From NCBI RefSeq assembly GCF_042665255.1, contig NZ_JBHTCD010000056.1: DNA of 15,832 nucleotides; one strand, written 5' to 3'. A model generated the notes under the pieces. That model was given only the letters and a program-made list of their open reading frames with translations. It was not told the DNA's origin and did no database searches. This document shows positions 6,268 through 14,080 of the stretch, piece after piece. Each line of letters begins with the position of its first letter. Position 1 is the first letter of the stretch. The translations under genes were made by a program, and so were the position numbers. The stretch is from Insolitispirillum peregrinum. GTDB taxonomy: Bacteria > Pseudomonadota > Alphaproteobacteria > Rhodospirillales > Rhodospirillaceae.

Positions 6268-9200
6268 TTGACGACAGTAGAGAATACCACCAAGATCGCC
6301 TTCGCTGATATCAGCAACAAGCGCAATCGCCCTTGGGTCAATGAGGAGGAAATCCGCATTGCTTGGGTTTCCGCATTGGAACGGGCACTGGGCATCCATT
6401 TCGACGCCGAACGAGCACGAAAAGACAGCAGCTATAACAATATAATAATCGAATTTAAGGCACCAGGCTTATTCAAAGGAACCAAGGCAAGCCCCAAATT
6501 CAATGAGGCAACTGAGCGGAGACTACTGCCATATATCAAAAAAGCTGCTATTTCTTCCGGTATTCCCATTGAGGATTACATTGGCATAGCCATTGACGGA
6601 GATCATGTGTGCTTTGCCCAAGTGCGCGGCAATATGATCCATTCAGATCATTTGATCCCATTCTCGGAATATGCCGTAGGCCTGATCATCCAGGCAATCA
6701 AAGCCGACACCCGCCGCGCAGTCAGCATTGAGAACCTCCTCAATGACTTCGGCCACAGCGCCCCCAACGCCCGATCATTGATGCAGGCTATGGCTGATGC
6801 CTTGGCCACAGAATTGGCAATAATGGGGAACACCAAAATCAAGATGCTGTTCGAAGAATGGCGCACCTTGTACGGCCAAGTGGCCGATATGTCGGTACTG
6901 CAAGCGGATGCCATCAAGAAGGAAATGGGCTTCGTCTGGCCGGGCCGCACTGAACAGGCCATGCCCGGACGCTTGTTCGTAATTCACACCTACAACTCGC
7001 TACTTATCAAGCTTCTGGCGGCAGAAATTGTTTCCGCGCATGGCCTAACCACGACGCAACAACCCGCTCAAGCCATGGCTGCAGAACAGAACGATGTAGT
7101 TCTCCTCCGCCATTTGAGAGAAGACATTGAACAAGCAGGTATCTTCACTCAGGCTGGTATCAACGGCTTCGTGGAAGAAGCCATTTTCAGTTGGTATCTG
7201 GATGTGGCAGCAAAGCCCGATCACGGTCCGACCCTTCTGGTGGCACTACGTGGACTGCTGGCCACCCTCTCCATGTATCGAACTGATCACTTGACACGCA
7301 CCCGAGACGTATTGCGCGACCTATATCAAGGTCTGGTACCCGGCAAGCTACGCCAGAGTCTAGGCGAGTTCTATACGCCAGATTGGCTAGTGGACTACAC
7401 CCTTGAGGTCGTCGAAGCCCCATCTTGGCTGAATAAACGCGTTCTTGACCCAACCTGTGGATCAGGAGCCTTCCTCTTGGCCGTGCTTCGCCGAATGAGG
7501 GATGAGGCTATTTCCGCTGGATGGGATGCAGGCCAAATTGTGCAACACCTCTGCACATCAGTCTGGGGCTTCGATTTGAACCCTTTGGCCGTCCAGACCG
7601 CGCGAGTCAACATTCTCATGGAAATTGCTGACTTGCTCAAGGCAGCACCGGGGCAAACCTTGGAAGTACCGGTTCTCCTTGCAGACGCCATCTATTCTCC
7701 AGCGCCCCCACCCGGGCAGGGCAAAGATGTGGTGAAATACCAGATTGGCTCTCAGGTGGCAGGGCTTGATATTGCCCTACCCTCCCAACTGGCCTTTGAT
7801 CGTGTCAGATTAGATCAGGTCTTCACTCAAATGGGCGAAGATGTTGAGCGGGATTTCGACTTTACCCGGGCTGAAGCGCAGCTTCTCGCTGCCGGCCTCA
7901 TAAACAAGGCAGAAGCCACAGAATGGCGGGAACCTCTGCAATACACCTATGACCAGATATTGAAACTGCACCGACAACAATGGAATGGCATTTGGTTCCG
8001 AGTGGTACGCAATTTCTTCTGGTCTGCGACGGCAGGCCATTTTGACCAAATTGTCGGCAATCCACCTTGGGTGCGTTGGTCAAAACTGCCAAATGCTTAC
8101 CGTGAGCGGGTAAAGCCCACCTGTGAACAGTATGGCATCTTTTCCAAGAACAAGCGCCATGGCGGCAACGAATTGGATATTTCTGCCATGATTACTTACA
8201 CCACGGCAGATAAATGGTTAAAACCGGAAGGACGCCTCGCCTTTGTTATTACCGGAACGATCTTCAAGAATCCCTCATCGGCAGGGTTTCGAGATTTCCG
8301 ATTGAATCCCGCCGCCCCGGATACGTTGCACCTATCACCTGTTAGCGTTGACGACTTAAAGGATCTCAAGCCCTTTGACGATGCCTCCAACCATACCGTA
8401 GTTGCTGTGTTCGACAAGACTCAGGCCCCTGGCACATACCCTGTACCTTACAGGCTTTGGAGCAATGCGCCGGGCACTACCAAAACCATTCCTGCGAGGC
8501 TCGACCTGCCAGGAGTCAAAGCCCGCATCACCGTAGCCACACGAGAGGCAGCGCCGGTAGATGGAGCAGGATCACCATGGGCCGTGCTGTCAGAAGGGCG
8601 GTTTGCCGACTTGCACGCTCTATCAGGCACCTGCGATTGGATCACCGGCCGTAAAGGCATCACCACGGATTTGAATGGGGTCTATTTCGTGCCCGTGGTC
8701 AACACAAACAACAATACTGTGCAAATTCGTAGCCGCCCCGAGGCGGGCAAGAAGGCTCTCGGCCCGGCCAAGACCGCCTGGATTGAACCAGACTTGCTGT
8801 ATCCACTCATTAAGGGAGCAGGTGACTTTGAAGCGTGCTATCTGCGCCTGAACGCCCCAACGTTACCCAGAGACCGACTTTACGCCCTCGTCCCGAATAC
8901 TGGCATTGCCAGCACGGATTATGCGGTTGCCGAAGCCGCAATGAACAGCGTGAAACAGGCTAAGAGTAAAGCGTGGTTCTCGGGATTCAAGAAACTTCTG
9001 AGTGAGCGTTCCACCTACCAGCGACAAATGAAGGGAGCACCTTTCTTTGCCATCTATAACGTAGGCGACTACACTTTTCAGCCTTGGAAAGTGATCTGGC
9101 CAGAAATGGCATCTCGCTTCTATGCGGCAGTAGCCGGTAGCGCCATGGTTCCCGTTGTCGGAGAGCGCCCCTACGTGCCAGACCACAAGGTTTATTTCGC

Positions 9201-9480
9201 TGGTTTTGACGATAAGGCATCAGCCTATTTTCTGTGCGGTTTGCTGAATTCACCGATAGCGCGGGAATGGGTGGAAAGCCATAACGTCTCGATCCAAATT
9301 GGCGATGTATTCAAGCATATGCGCCTCCCTCAGTACAATCCGAATGACAAGTTGCACAATGCTCTATCCGATCAGGTAGAAAAAGCACATAGCGAACATA
9401 ACGCCACCAGGCGCAAAAAGCTGGTAGAGAAAATTGAAACCAGCGCCAATACGATTCTACAGACTTGGATGGATCGCTAA
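6268..9480 (+). CDS. Type IIG restriction-modification enzyme (PD-(D/E)XK nuclease plus N6-adenine methyltransferase)
   Basis: This is a single 1070-residue protein. The N-terminal region has a PD-(D/E)XK-like core: D53, then IIIEFK with E62 and K64. The methyltransferase has a FYTP motif near residue 368 (SLGEFYTPDWLVDYTLE), SAM-binding motif I DPTCGSGAFLLAVL at 394, and catalytic motif IV NPPW at 598-601 (N6-adenine type). The roughly 200-residue spacing between I and IV is common in Eco57I/type IIG-like enzymes. From about 650 on a variable region probably holds the target-recognition domain. One polypeptide would methylate and cut its site, so no separate specificity subunit is needed and none lies nearby. 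TTG at 6268 is the start because TAG at 6250-6252 closes the frame upstream and no ATG or GTG occurs nearby; the RBS is weak. The gene is clearly more AT-rich than its neighbours, which suggests transfer. A methylase-only defence component is less likely given the ExK motif. Confidence 0.85.
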   Translation: MTTVENTTKIAFADISNKRNRPWVNEEEIRIAWVSALERALGIHFDAERARKDSSYNNIIIEFKAPGLFKGTKASPKFNEATERRLLPYIKKAAISSGIPIEDYIGIAIDGDHVCFAQVRGNMIHSDHLIPFSEYAVGLIIQAIKADTRRAVSIENLLNDFGHSAPNARSLMQAMADALATELAIMGNTKIKMLFEEWRTLYGQVADMSVLQADAIKKEMGFVWPGRTEQAMPGRLFVIHTYNSLLIKLLAAEIVSAHGLTTTQQPAQAMAAEQNDVVLLRHLREDIEQAGIFTQAGINGFVEEAIFSWYLDVAAKPDHGPTLLVALRGLLATLSMYRTDHLTRTRDVLRDLYQGLVPGKLRQSLGEFYTPDWLVDYTLEVVEAPSWLNKRVLDPTCGSGAFLLAVLRRMRDEAISAGWDAGQIVQHLCTSVWGFDLNPLAVQTARVNILMEIADLLKAAPGQTLEVPVLLADAIYSPAPPPGQGKDVVKYQIGSQVAGLDIALPSQLAFDRVRLDQVFTQMGEDVERDFDFTRAEAQLLAAGLINKAEATEWREPLQYTYDQILKLHRQQWNGIWFRVVRNFFWSATAGHFDQIVGNPPWVRWSKLPNAYRERVKPTCEQYGIFSKNKRHGGNELDISAMITYTTADKWLKPEGRLAFVITGTIFKNPSSAGFRDFRLNPAAPDTLHLSPVSVDDLKDLKPFDDASNHTVVAVFDKTQAPGTYPVPYRLWSNAPGTTKTIPARLDLPGVKARITVATREAAPVDGAGSPWAVLSEGRFADLHALSGTCDWITGRKGITTDLNGVYFVPVVNTNNNTVQIRSRPEAGKKALGPAKTAWIEPDLLYPLIKGAGDFEACYLRLNAPTLPRDRLYALVPNTGIASTDYAVAEAAMNSVKQAKSKAWFSGFKKLLSERSTYQRQMKGAPFFAIYNVGDYTFQPWKVIWPEMASRFYAAVAGSAMVPVVGERPYVPDHKVYFAGFDDKASAYFLCGLLNSPIAREWVESHNVSIQIGDVFKHMRLPQYNPNDKLHNALSDQVEKAHSEHNATRRKKLVEKIETSANTILQTWMDR

Positions 9481-9491
9481 AACCAAAATCT

Positions 9492-9513
9492 CCCTGCCAA
9501 AAAATTGGTAGGG
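9492..9513 (+). terminator. Hairpin after the restriction-modification gene
   Basis: CCCTGCCAA (9492-9500) and TTGGTAGGG (9505-9513) form a 9-bp stem with one G-T pair around AAAA, 11 bases after the stop codon. It is followed by CTGGTAC rather than a T-tract, so it is at best a weak or factor-assisted terminator. Confidence 0.35.
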
Positions 9514-9666
9514 CTGGTACTGAGGTGTGCTCTCTACATGACACAGAAAAATTAAGGGTTCTATTGTTGCCTTGGGCAGGCATCCGGTGATACGTCTTGC
9601 CATCCCTGACCTCTTGCCAATTCTCTGGCTGGGCGTCTGACGGTCTGCACTGGATGCCGGTACCCA

Positions 9667-10644
9667 ATGATCACCATTGAGACCCTGACCCACGTCTACC
9701 CTGCCCGCCGCCGTCAGGCGGCGCGGACGGCCATCCATGAGCTGTCGCTGACCATCCCGGATGGAACGTTCTGCATTTTGTCCGGCCCGAATGGCAGCGG
9801 CAAGTCAACCTTGTTCCGTATCCTGTGCGGTCTGGCGCTGCCGACCGCAGGCCGCGTGCAGATTGGCGGACATGACGCCCTGCGGCACCCGGATGCCGTC
9901 CGGCAGATGACCGGCGTGGTGTTCCAGAGCCCGGCGGTGGACAAGCACCTGTCGGTGATCGAAAACCTGCGTCTGCACGGGGCGTTGTATGGCCTGAAGG
10001 GGCCGGCCTTCGAGCACCGCCTGACCGCCGCCATCGGCTGGTCAGACATCGCCACCCGCCTGAACGACCGGGTTGACAGCCTGTCCGGGGGATTGGCGCG
10101 CCAGGTCGAACTGGCCAAAGTCCTGCTCACCGAACCGCGTCTGCTGTTGCTGGACGAGCCGACCACCGGTCTGGACCCGGCCAGCCGCCGATCCTTCCTG
10201 ATCGCCCTGCGCCGCCTGCAGCGGGATCGAGGCATGACGGTGCTGATGACCAGTCACGTTTTCTCTGAAGCCGAAGACGCCGACAGCGTGGCCATCATGC
10301 GCGACGGGCACCTGCTGGTCCACGACAGCCCACGGGCGCTGAAAGCACTGGTCGGAACGGAAATGGTGGTGGTCGAGACTGCCACCCCCACCCACCTTGC
10401 CGCCGCCCTGCTGGCCGAACTGGGCTTGCCTGCCCTCGTCCACGGTGATGAGGTGCGGATTGACGCCATCCCGGCCAGTGGCCCGAACAGTGGCCCGAAC
10501 AGTGGTGCAGTGGCGCTGATTGACACCATCCTGCAGCGCTGGCAACCCGGGATCACCTCGATTGCGGTCAAACAGCCCGGTCTGGAAGATGTCTTTATCC
10601 ATGTAACCGGCAAAACCGCCGTCGCCGAGGACAGCCGCCGATGA
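9667..10644 (+). CDS. ABC-2 type transporter ATP-binding protein
   Basis: This is a 325-residue ABC ATPase of the drug/polysaccharide-export (DrrA/NodI/CcmA-like) class. Visible motifs are Walker A GPNGSGKST at 40-48, the signature LSGG near 139-142, Walker B LLLLDEPTTGLD near 160-171, and the H-loop histidine in TSH near 197. A C-terminal domain of about 100 residues follows, as in DrrA-type ATPases, and includes a short in-frame tandem repeat (SGPNSGPNSG). It would power export through the permease that follows, whose ATG overlaps this gene's stop by 4 bases (ATGA), so the two are translationally coupled. The ATG at 9667 has little Shine-Dalgarno sequence upstream. GC content returns to the high chromosomal level here, unlike the preceding gene. 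The substrate cannot be told from sequence. Confidence 0.92.
   Translation: MITIETLTHVYPARRRQAARTAIHELSLTIPDGTFCILSGPNGSGKSTLFRILCGLALPTAGRVQIGGHDALRHPDAVRQMTGVVFQSPAVDKHLSVIENLRLHGALYGLKGPAFEHRLTAAIGWSDIATRLNDRVDSLSGGLARQVELAKVLLTEPRLLLLDEPTTGLDPASRRSFLIALRRLQRDRGMTVLMTSHVFSEAEDADSVAIMRDGHLLVHDSPRALKALVGTEMVVVETATPTHLAAALLAELGLPALVHGDEVRIDAIPASGPNSGPNSGAVALIDTILQRWQPGITSIAVKQPGLEDVFIHVTGKTAVAEDSRR
10476..10505 (+). repeat. 12-bp tandem repeat inside the ABC ATPase gene
   Basis: CAGTGGCCCGAA occurs twice in exact tandem (10476-10487 and 10488-10499), followed by a partial third copy CAGTGG. It encodes SGPN-SGPN-SG in the C-terminal domain. Slippage would change length by multiples of four residues without breaking the frame. 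Confidence 0.75.
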
Positions 10645-11456
10645 GCCCGCAGCCGTCTGCCCTCCCCTTGCCATCGGCATCATTGTTCAGCGTCAGCGCC
10701 GCCCTTGCCCGGCGAGAGTTCACCCGCTTTATCCGTCAGCCCCAGCGGGTAGTCGGCAGTCTGGGCCAGCCGGTGCTGTTCTGGGTGTTTCTTGGTGCGG
10801 GATTTACTCCCAGCTTCCAGCCGCCCGGCATGAGCGGCATGAGCTATCTGGAGTATTTCTATCCCGGCGTCCTGATGATGATGATCCTGTTCGCCTCGGT
10901 GTTTTCGACCATCACCGTCATCGAAGATCGCGATCAGGGCTTTTTGCAAGGGGTGCTGGTCGCCCCGATCCCCCGGTTGGCGATTGTGCTGGGCAAGGTA
11001 TTCGGTGGCACCAGCATTGCGCTGTTTCAGGCGATGATCCTGTTGCTGGCCACACCGTTTCTCGGCCTGTCGGTCACCGTCGGCGGACTCACGCTGATCG
11101 TGATGGCGATGATCCTGACCAGCATTGGCTATACCGCGCTGGGCTTTGCCATCGCCTGGTCAATGAAGTCCACGGCAGGCTTTCACGCCATCATGATGGT
11201 GTTCCTGATGCCGCTATGGCTGTTGTCGGGCGCCCTGTTCCCCACCGCCGGTGCTCCGGGCTGGCTGGCCGGGTTGATGGCGATCAACCCGGTGGCCCAC
11301 GCGATGACCATCCTGCGTGCGCCCTTTTACGCCTCGCCCGCCAGCGTGCTCGCCTCCGCCAGCTATCAAACCGGGCTGGCGGTGGTGGTGGTCTGGGTGG
11401 CACTGGGACTATGGGTTTCCGTCCGTCGGGTCAGCACGCGGGATGGCGGCCTGTAA
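10641..11456 (+). CDS. ABC-2 type transporter permease
   Basis: This 271-residue integral membrane protein has about six hydrophobic segments, for example VLFWVFLGAGF, VLMMMILFASVFSTITVI, LFQAMILLLATPFLGLSV, LIVMAMILTSIGYTALGF, IMMVFLMPLWLLSGALF and LAVVVVWVALGLW. The segment EDRDQGFLQGVLVAP is characteristic of the ABC-2 membrane family (DrrB/NodJ-like). The N-terminus before the first helix is cytoplasmic. It pairs with the ATPase encoded just upstream, with a 4-base overlap, to form a homodimeric-type exporter in the inner membrane. No clear intrinsic terminator is seen after it; a CCATCC/GGATGG hairpin lies at about 11530-11547 before the next gene. The exported substrate is unknown. Confidence 0.9.
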   Translation: MSPQPSALPLPSASLFSVSAALARREFTRFIRQPQRVVGSLGQPVLFWVFLGAGFTPSFQPPGMSGMSYLEYFYPGVLMMMILFASVFSTITVIEDRDQGFLQGVLVAPIPRLAIVLGKVFGGTSIALFQAMILLLATPFLGLSVTVGGLTLIVMAMILTSIGYTALGFAIAWSMKSTAGFHAIMMVFLMPLWLLSGALFPTAGAPGWLAGLMAINPVAHAMTILRAPFYASPASVLASASYQTGLAVVVVWVALGLWVSVRRVSTRDGGL

Positions 11457-11598
11457 AGCAGCTCAGACCTGACGATAAAAAGATCGCCTAATGACCTGAA
11501 ACGGACAGAACATTTGCAATTGATTAACGACCATCCCCCTAGGATGGGTCTTCCAGCAGCCCGCAGAGGGCCGGTGGAGTCCCATCAAGGAGGGTCCG

Positions 11599-12639
11599 GT
11601 GGTTTGGGACGCCGTTTTTTACCATCCACATGCCAATGTCTCGCCGCGTGTCCGGGTGTCACTCGACCCGGACAGTCTGGCGATTCGGGATCAGGATCAA
11701 AAGCTGCTCTCCCGCTGGCCCTATGACTGCCTGTCATGCCCGCAGCCTGCCGTTGGCGGCTTGCCGCTGGTGCTGGAGTGCTCGGAAAGCCCGCAAAGCC
11801 GGTTGACCATTCTGGACCCGGCCTTTGGCAGCATCCTCGCACAAGCGGCTCCACAGGCTTTCCCGGCAATCCACCGTTCGGCCTCCAGGCGATTGATCGT
11901 ACCATGGAAACTGCTGGGCGTTGTGGCGCTGACCGCCGCAGTGCTGGCCACCGCCTTTGCCGCCTGGAAATTGCTGCGCCACCCGCTGGGCACCCTTCCG
12001 CCCCCCGGCAGCAGCCTTACCCGCCCGCAAGCCTGTCAGGGCCTGCGCGGGCAGCGGGTGCTGGATCAGCTCACCAACCGCCTCGCCATCGCCGCCCGCC
12101 TGTCCCCGGCCCCGTTCCCGCTGGTGGTTGACGAGGCCACGCCGCAGATTTTTACCATGCCCGGCAGGGTGATCGTCCTGACCAGTGGGCTGATCAATGC
12201 CTTGCAGGACAGCGACGAGCTGGCGGCCTTGCTGGCCCACGAAATGGGCCACATGCTGCAACATGGCACTGCGTCGGCAGATACTCCGTCTCCACAGGCT
12301 CCGTCTTCGGTGCAGGTCAACTGCCATAGCGAAAGCGACGAACTGGAAGCCGATGCCTGGGCCAGACGCATTCTCCATGCCGCCGGCCTGCGCAACACCC
12401 TGCCGCAACTGTTGCCACGCCTGCCCTATGGTGACGACAAGCCCGCCTCGCCGGCATGGCAGGCCATTTCCTGTACCCACCCGATCACGCAGGAACGTCT
12501 GCAGGCCCTGACGTCGGCCCTTCCCGGAACGCCGCCGACCGCCGACTGGTCTCCGGCCACGCCCCTCACCCCGCCGCCAGCCTTGCAGAATGAGCAATGG
12601 CGGGAAGTCACCCGGATTTGCACTCCACAAAGCTCCTGA
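11599..12639 (+). CDS. Membrane-anchored M48-family zinc metalloprotease
   Basis: This 346-residue protein begins with a soluble region of about 95 residues and has one transmembrane segment near 98-122 (LLGVVALTAAVLATAFAAW). A peptidase M48 domain follows with the zinc motif HEMGH at 214-218 and third ligand E248 in ESDELEAD. Preceding FTMPGRVIVLTSGLINAL is typical of the M48 active-site region. With one internal helix the catalytic domain is likely periplasmic, in line with quality-control proteases such as BepA, YcaL or LoiP; those have a lipoprotein or signal sequence, whereas this has a cytoplasmic N-domain. GTG at 11599-11601 is the start, with a strong AAGGAGGG 4-5 bases upstream. A 142-bp gap separates it from the ABC permease gene on the same strand, so co-transcription is possible but unproven. 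Substrate unknown. Confidence 0.88.
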   Translation: MVWDAVFYHPHANVSPRVRVSLDPDSLAIRDQDQKLLSRWPYDCLSCPQPAVGGLPLVLECSESPQSRLTILDPAFGSILAQAAPQAFPAIHRSASRRLIVPWKLLGVVALTAAVLATAFAAWKLLRHPLGTLPPPGSSLTRPQACQGLRGQRVLDQLTNRLAIAARLSPAPFPLVVDEATPQIFTMPGRVIVLTSGLINALQDSDELAALLAHEMGHMLQHGTASADTPSPQAPSSVQVNCHSESDELEADAWARRILHAAGLRNTLPQLLPRLPYGDDKPASPAWQAISCTHPITQERLQALTSALPGTPPTADWSPATPLTPPPALQNEQWREVTRICTPQSS

Positions 12640-12810
12640 TCTCAACCAGCGCGCGGACTTGACGAGGCGTTCTGTTCATGTTCTATTAATCAAACAGAAT
12701 AAAACAAGAACAATCTTGCCACCCCCACGACACGGCACCATCCGCGGCGGGCCTGTCCGAACCACTGCGCCGCGCCCTGCCATCCCATGCCCCCCGAGAT
12801 GAGGTCCGCG

Positions 12811-12909
12811 ATGTCCATTTCCCGTTTCTGCTCCGAACTCAGCGCGCTGGTCGCCATTTTTGCCACCATCCATATCTGGTCGGTCATCGGATCAGCCCTG
12901 CAATCCTGA
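12811..12909 (+). CDS. Possible 32-residue single-helix membrane micropeptide
   Basis: ATG at 12811 has TGAGG six bases upstream and the frame runs to TGA at 12907-12909. The product begins MSISRFCSELSALVAIFATI and ends IWSVIGSALQS, with one hydrophobic stretch of about 18 residues that could span the membrane. I do not recognise a family. A longer version from ATG 12799 has no ribosome-binding site. The case rests only on the RBS and the hydrophobic pattern, so it may be chance. Confidence 0.35.
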   Translation: MSISRFCSELSALVAIFATIHIWSVIGSALQS

Positions 12910-12980
12910 TCCCCCGCCCAGCCACCACGCCGGATCGTCCCCGCAGTGAAAAACGATGCGCTTTTGCCTGTAAAAGGCTC

Positions 12981-13009
12981 TTGCGTTAGGAAAAAAAACC
13001 CCTTAGGGT
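12981..13009 (+). promoter_or_regulatory. Predicted tRNA-Pro promoter
   Basis: TTGCGT (12981-12986) and TAGGGT (13004-13009) are 17 bases apart, and the -10 lies 19 bases before the mature tRNA 5' end. A run of eight A lies in the spacer. The hexamers are only moderate matches to a housekeeping promoter. Confidence 0.4.
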
Positions 13010-13028
13010 CCAGCCCACACTGGTACGG

Positions 13029-13105
13029 CGGGGCGTAGCTCAGTCTGGTAGAGTGCTTGCTTTGGGAGCAAGATGCCGGGGGTTCGAATCCTCTCGCCCC
13101 GACCA
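13029..13105 (+). tRNA. tRNA-Pro(TGG)
   Basis: The 77-base sequence folds as a cloverleaf: acceptor stem CGGGGCG (13029-13035) pairs with CGCCCCG (13095-13101), the anticodon stem CTTGC/GCAAG encloses loop TTTGGGA with anticodon TGG, the T arm contains GGTTCGAATCC, and CCA is encoded at 13103-13105. It reads CCA and, by wobble, other proline codons. Confidence 0.97.
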
Positions 13106-13205
13106 CCAGTACCTGTTTCAGGCTGTCGCGGAAAACGCCTTTGGTCAGGCCCGCAGAACAGCATGTGCAAAAGCCGCCAGCGGCACAGAACAGAGTGGGG
13201 AGCCC

Positions 13206-13505
13206 ATGGCTACTGTCGTTCGCATCTATCGTCCCGCCAAAACCGCCATGCAGTCCGGCCGCGGCAACCTCAAGGCGTGGGTCCTGGAATTCGAACCGAC
13301 CGATGCCAAAAAGAACGACCCGCTGATGGGTTGGGCAGGGTCGCGCGACACCCGCAACCAGCTCCGCCTGCGCTTTGACAGCAAGGACGCCGCCATCGCC
13401 TATGCCCAGCGCAACGGCTTTGTCGTCCGCCTGCACGAGCCGACCGAACGCACCGTGAAGCCGAAGAATTACGCCGACAACTTCGCCTTCAACCGCGTGC
13501 TGTAA
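13206..13505 (+). CDS. NDUFS4-like NADH dehydrogenase (complex I) accessory subunit
   Basis: This 99-residue protein belongs to the ETC complex I subunit family (NDUFS4, the 18-kDa AQDQ subunit in mitochondria). Landmarks are VRIYRPAKTAMQSGRGN at the start, WVLEFEP, the MGWAGSRDTRNQLRLRFDS core with the DT/SxxQ...LxF pattern, AIAYAQRNGF, and a YADNFAFNRV tail that corresponds to the family's YxxNF..R end. It binds the peripheral arm of complex I, apparently stabilising the N module. The ATG at 13206 has GGGGAG just upstream. It lies as a separate gene between two tRNAs, away from the nuo operon, as is usual in alphaproteobacteria, and is followed by a strong terminator. The family is essentially restricted to alphaproteobacteria and mitochondria, so it helps place the organism. 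Confidence 0.93.
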   Translation: MATVVRIYRPAKTAMQSGRGNLKAWVLEFEPTDAKKNDPLMGWAGSRDTRNQLRLRFDSKDAAIAYAQRNGFVVRLHEPTERTVKPKNYADNFAFNRVL

Positions 13506-13535
13506 AGCCCGCCGCCAACGGGCGCGCAGAATACG

Positions 13536-13576
13536 AAAAAAGCCCCGCCTGCACGGTCGGGGCTTTTTTGTTTTCG
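13536..13576 (+). terminator. Intrinsic terminator of the NDUFS4-like gene
   Basis: AAAAAAGCCCCG (13536-13547) and CGGGGCTTTTTT (13558-13569) form a 12-bp stem including the A/T flanks with a 10-base loop, followed by GTTTTCG. Symmetric A and T tracts mean it could also act on transcripts from the other strand. It begins about 30 bases after the stop codon. Confidence 0.95.
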
Positions 13577-13577
13577 T

Positions 13578-13606
13578 TTGCCTTTTCAACAGGAAGCCGC
13601 TATACC
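13578..13606 (+). promoter_or_regulatory. Predicted tRNA-Arg promoter
   Basis: TTGCCT (13578-13583) and TATACC (13601-13606) are spaced by exactly 17 bases, ending 25 bases before the tRNA 5' end. A short bulged hairpin, CGCTTGC-TATC-GCAAAGCG, lies in the leader at about 13612-13630. The promoter starts just after the preceding terminator, as expected for an independent unit. Confidence 0.6.
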
Positions 13607-13631
13607 TCCGGCGCTTGCTATCGCAAAGCGT

Positions 13632-13708
13632 GTCCCCTTAGCTCAACCGGATAGAGCACGTGCCTTCTAAGCTCGGGGTTGCAGGTTCGAGTCCTGCAGG
13701 GGACGCCA
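13632..13708 (+). tRNA. tRNA-Arg(TCT), with a T-T mismatch in the anticodon stem
   Basis: The 77-base cloverleaf has acceptor arms GTCCCCT (13632-13638) and AGGGGAC (13698-13704), T arm GCAGGTTCGAGTCCTGC, encoded CCA at 13706-13708 and anticodon TCT at 13666-13668 in loop CTTCTAA. The anticodon stem CGTGC (13659-13663) against GCTCG (13671-13675) has a central T-T mismatch at 13661/13673. It decodes AGA and AGG. The putative replicon remnant lies on its 3' side, a common integration position. Confidence 0.93.
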
Positions 13709-13864
13709 TTTTCTAAAAATCATGAAAATTCAATAAGTTAATATTGGGCCTAAAACCCCGTTCCGCTGCGTTCGTAACACATCCCCGTAGCAGTCGGCAA
13801 GCAAGGCTTAGAGCGGCAGCGGCTATTCCTTTGCCGTCACCGATGCATGAGGATGCCGGAGCCT

Positions 13865-14050
13865 TCAGGCAACGCTGACCAAGAGCATTTGATCATCAAA
13901 CGGGTTATGGGTGATAACCACGTTACCCAACTCCTTGTGAAGGCCCTGATAGACGCGGGTCGCACCCACATCCCTGAACGACACACTATCGCCCAGCGCC
14001 TCGACAATCTCAACAAAGCGCCCCTCGGTGATGACTTCCGTGTTCAACAT
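13865..14050 (-). CDS. Hypothetical 61-residue protein
   Basis: ATG at 14048-14050 has AAAGGG seven bases upstream, and a promoter-like pair with a dyad lies 31-59 bases further up. The product, MLNTEVITEGRFVEIVEALG to VVITHNPFDDQMLLVSVA, has alternating hydrophobic and charged residues and looks like a small folded beta-rich domain, with no signal or membrane segment. I do not recognise the family. A 93-codon frame on the opposite strand covers the same bases but lacks comparable start signals. It is transcribed toward tRNA-Arg and is the last gene of the minus-strand block that includes the Rep-like gene. Confidence 0.55.
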   Translation of the reverse strand: MLNTEVITEGRFVEIVEALGDSVSFRDVGATRVYQGLHKELGNVVITHNPFDDQMLLVSVA

Positions 14051-14080
14051 GTCATTTCCCTTTCAGTTGTTGACCCGGCG

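Larger units (their letters stand above)
12640..13028. other. 389-bp gap with a possible micro-ORF and the tRNA-Pro promoter
   Basis: Nothing with a conserved-looking larger gene is visible. The gap has an AT-rich patch after the protease gene (12672-12716), one 32-codon frame with a good ribosome-binding site (12811-12909) and the predicted tRNA-Pro promoter. A long minus-strand open frame crosses the whole region, but it also reads through the tRNA and is spurious. Confidence 0.6.

Noticed and set aside
6268..9480. BREX/DISARM-type defence island
   Set aside because: The methylase has its own nuclease-like motif and none of the partner genes of those systems is next to it.
12690..13589. 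299-codon open frame on the minus strand
   Set aside because: It reads antisense through tRNA-Pro (giving the well-known spurious GARGFEPPASCSQSKHSTRL peptide), the NDUFS4-like gene and its terminator.
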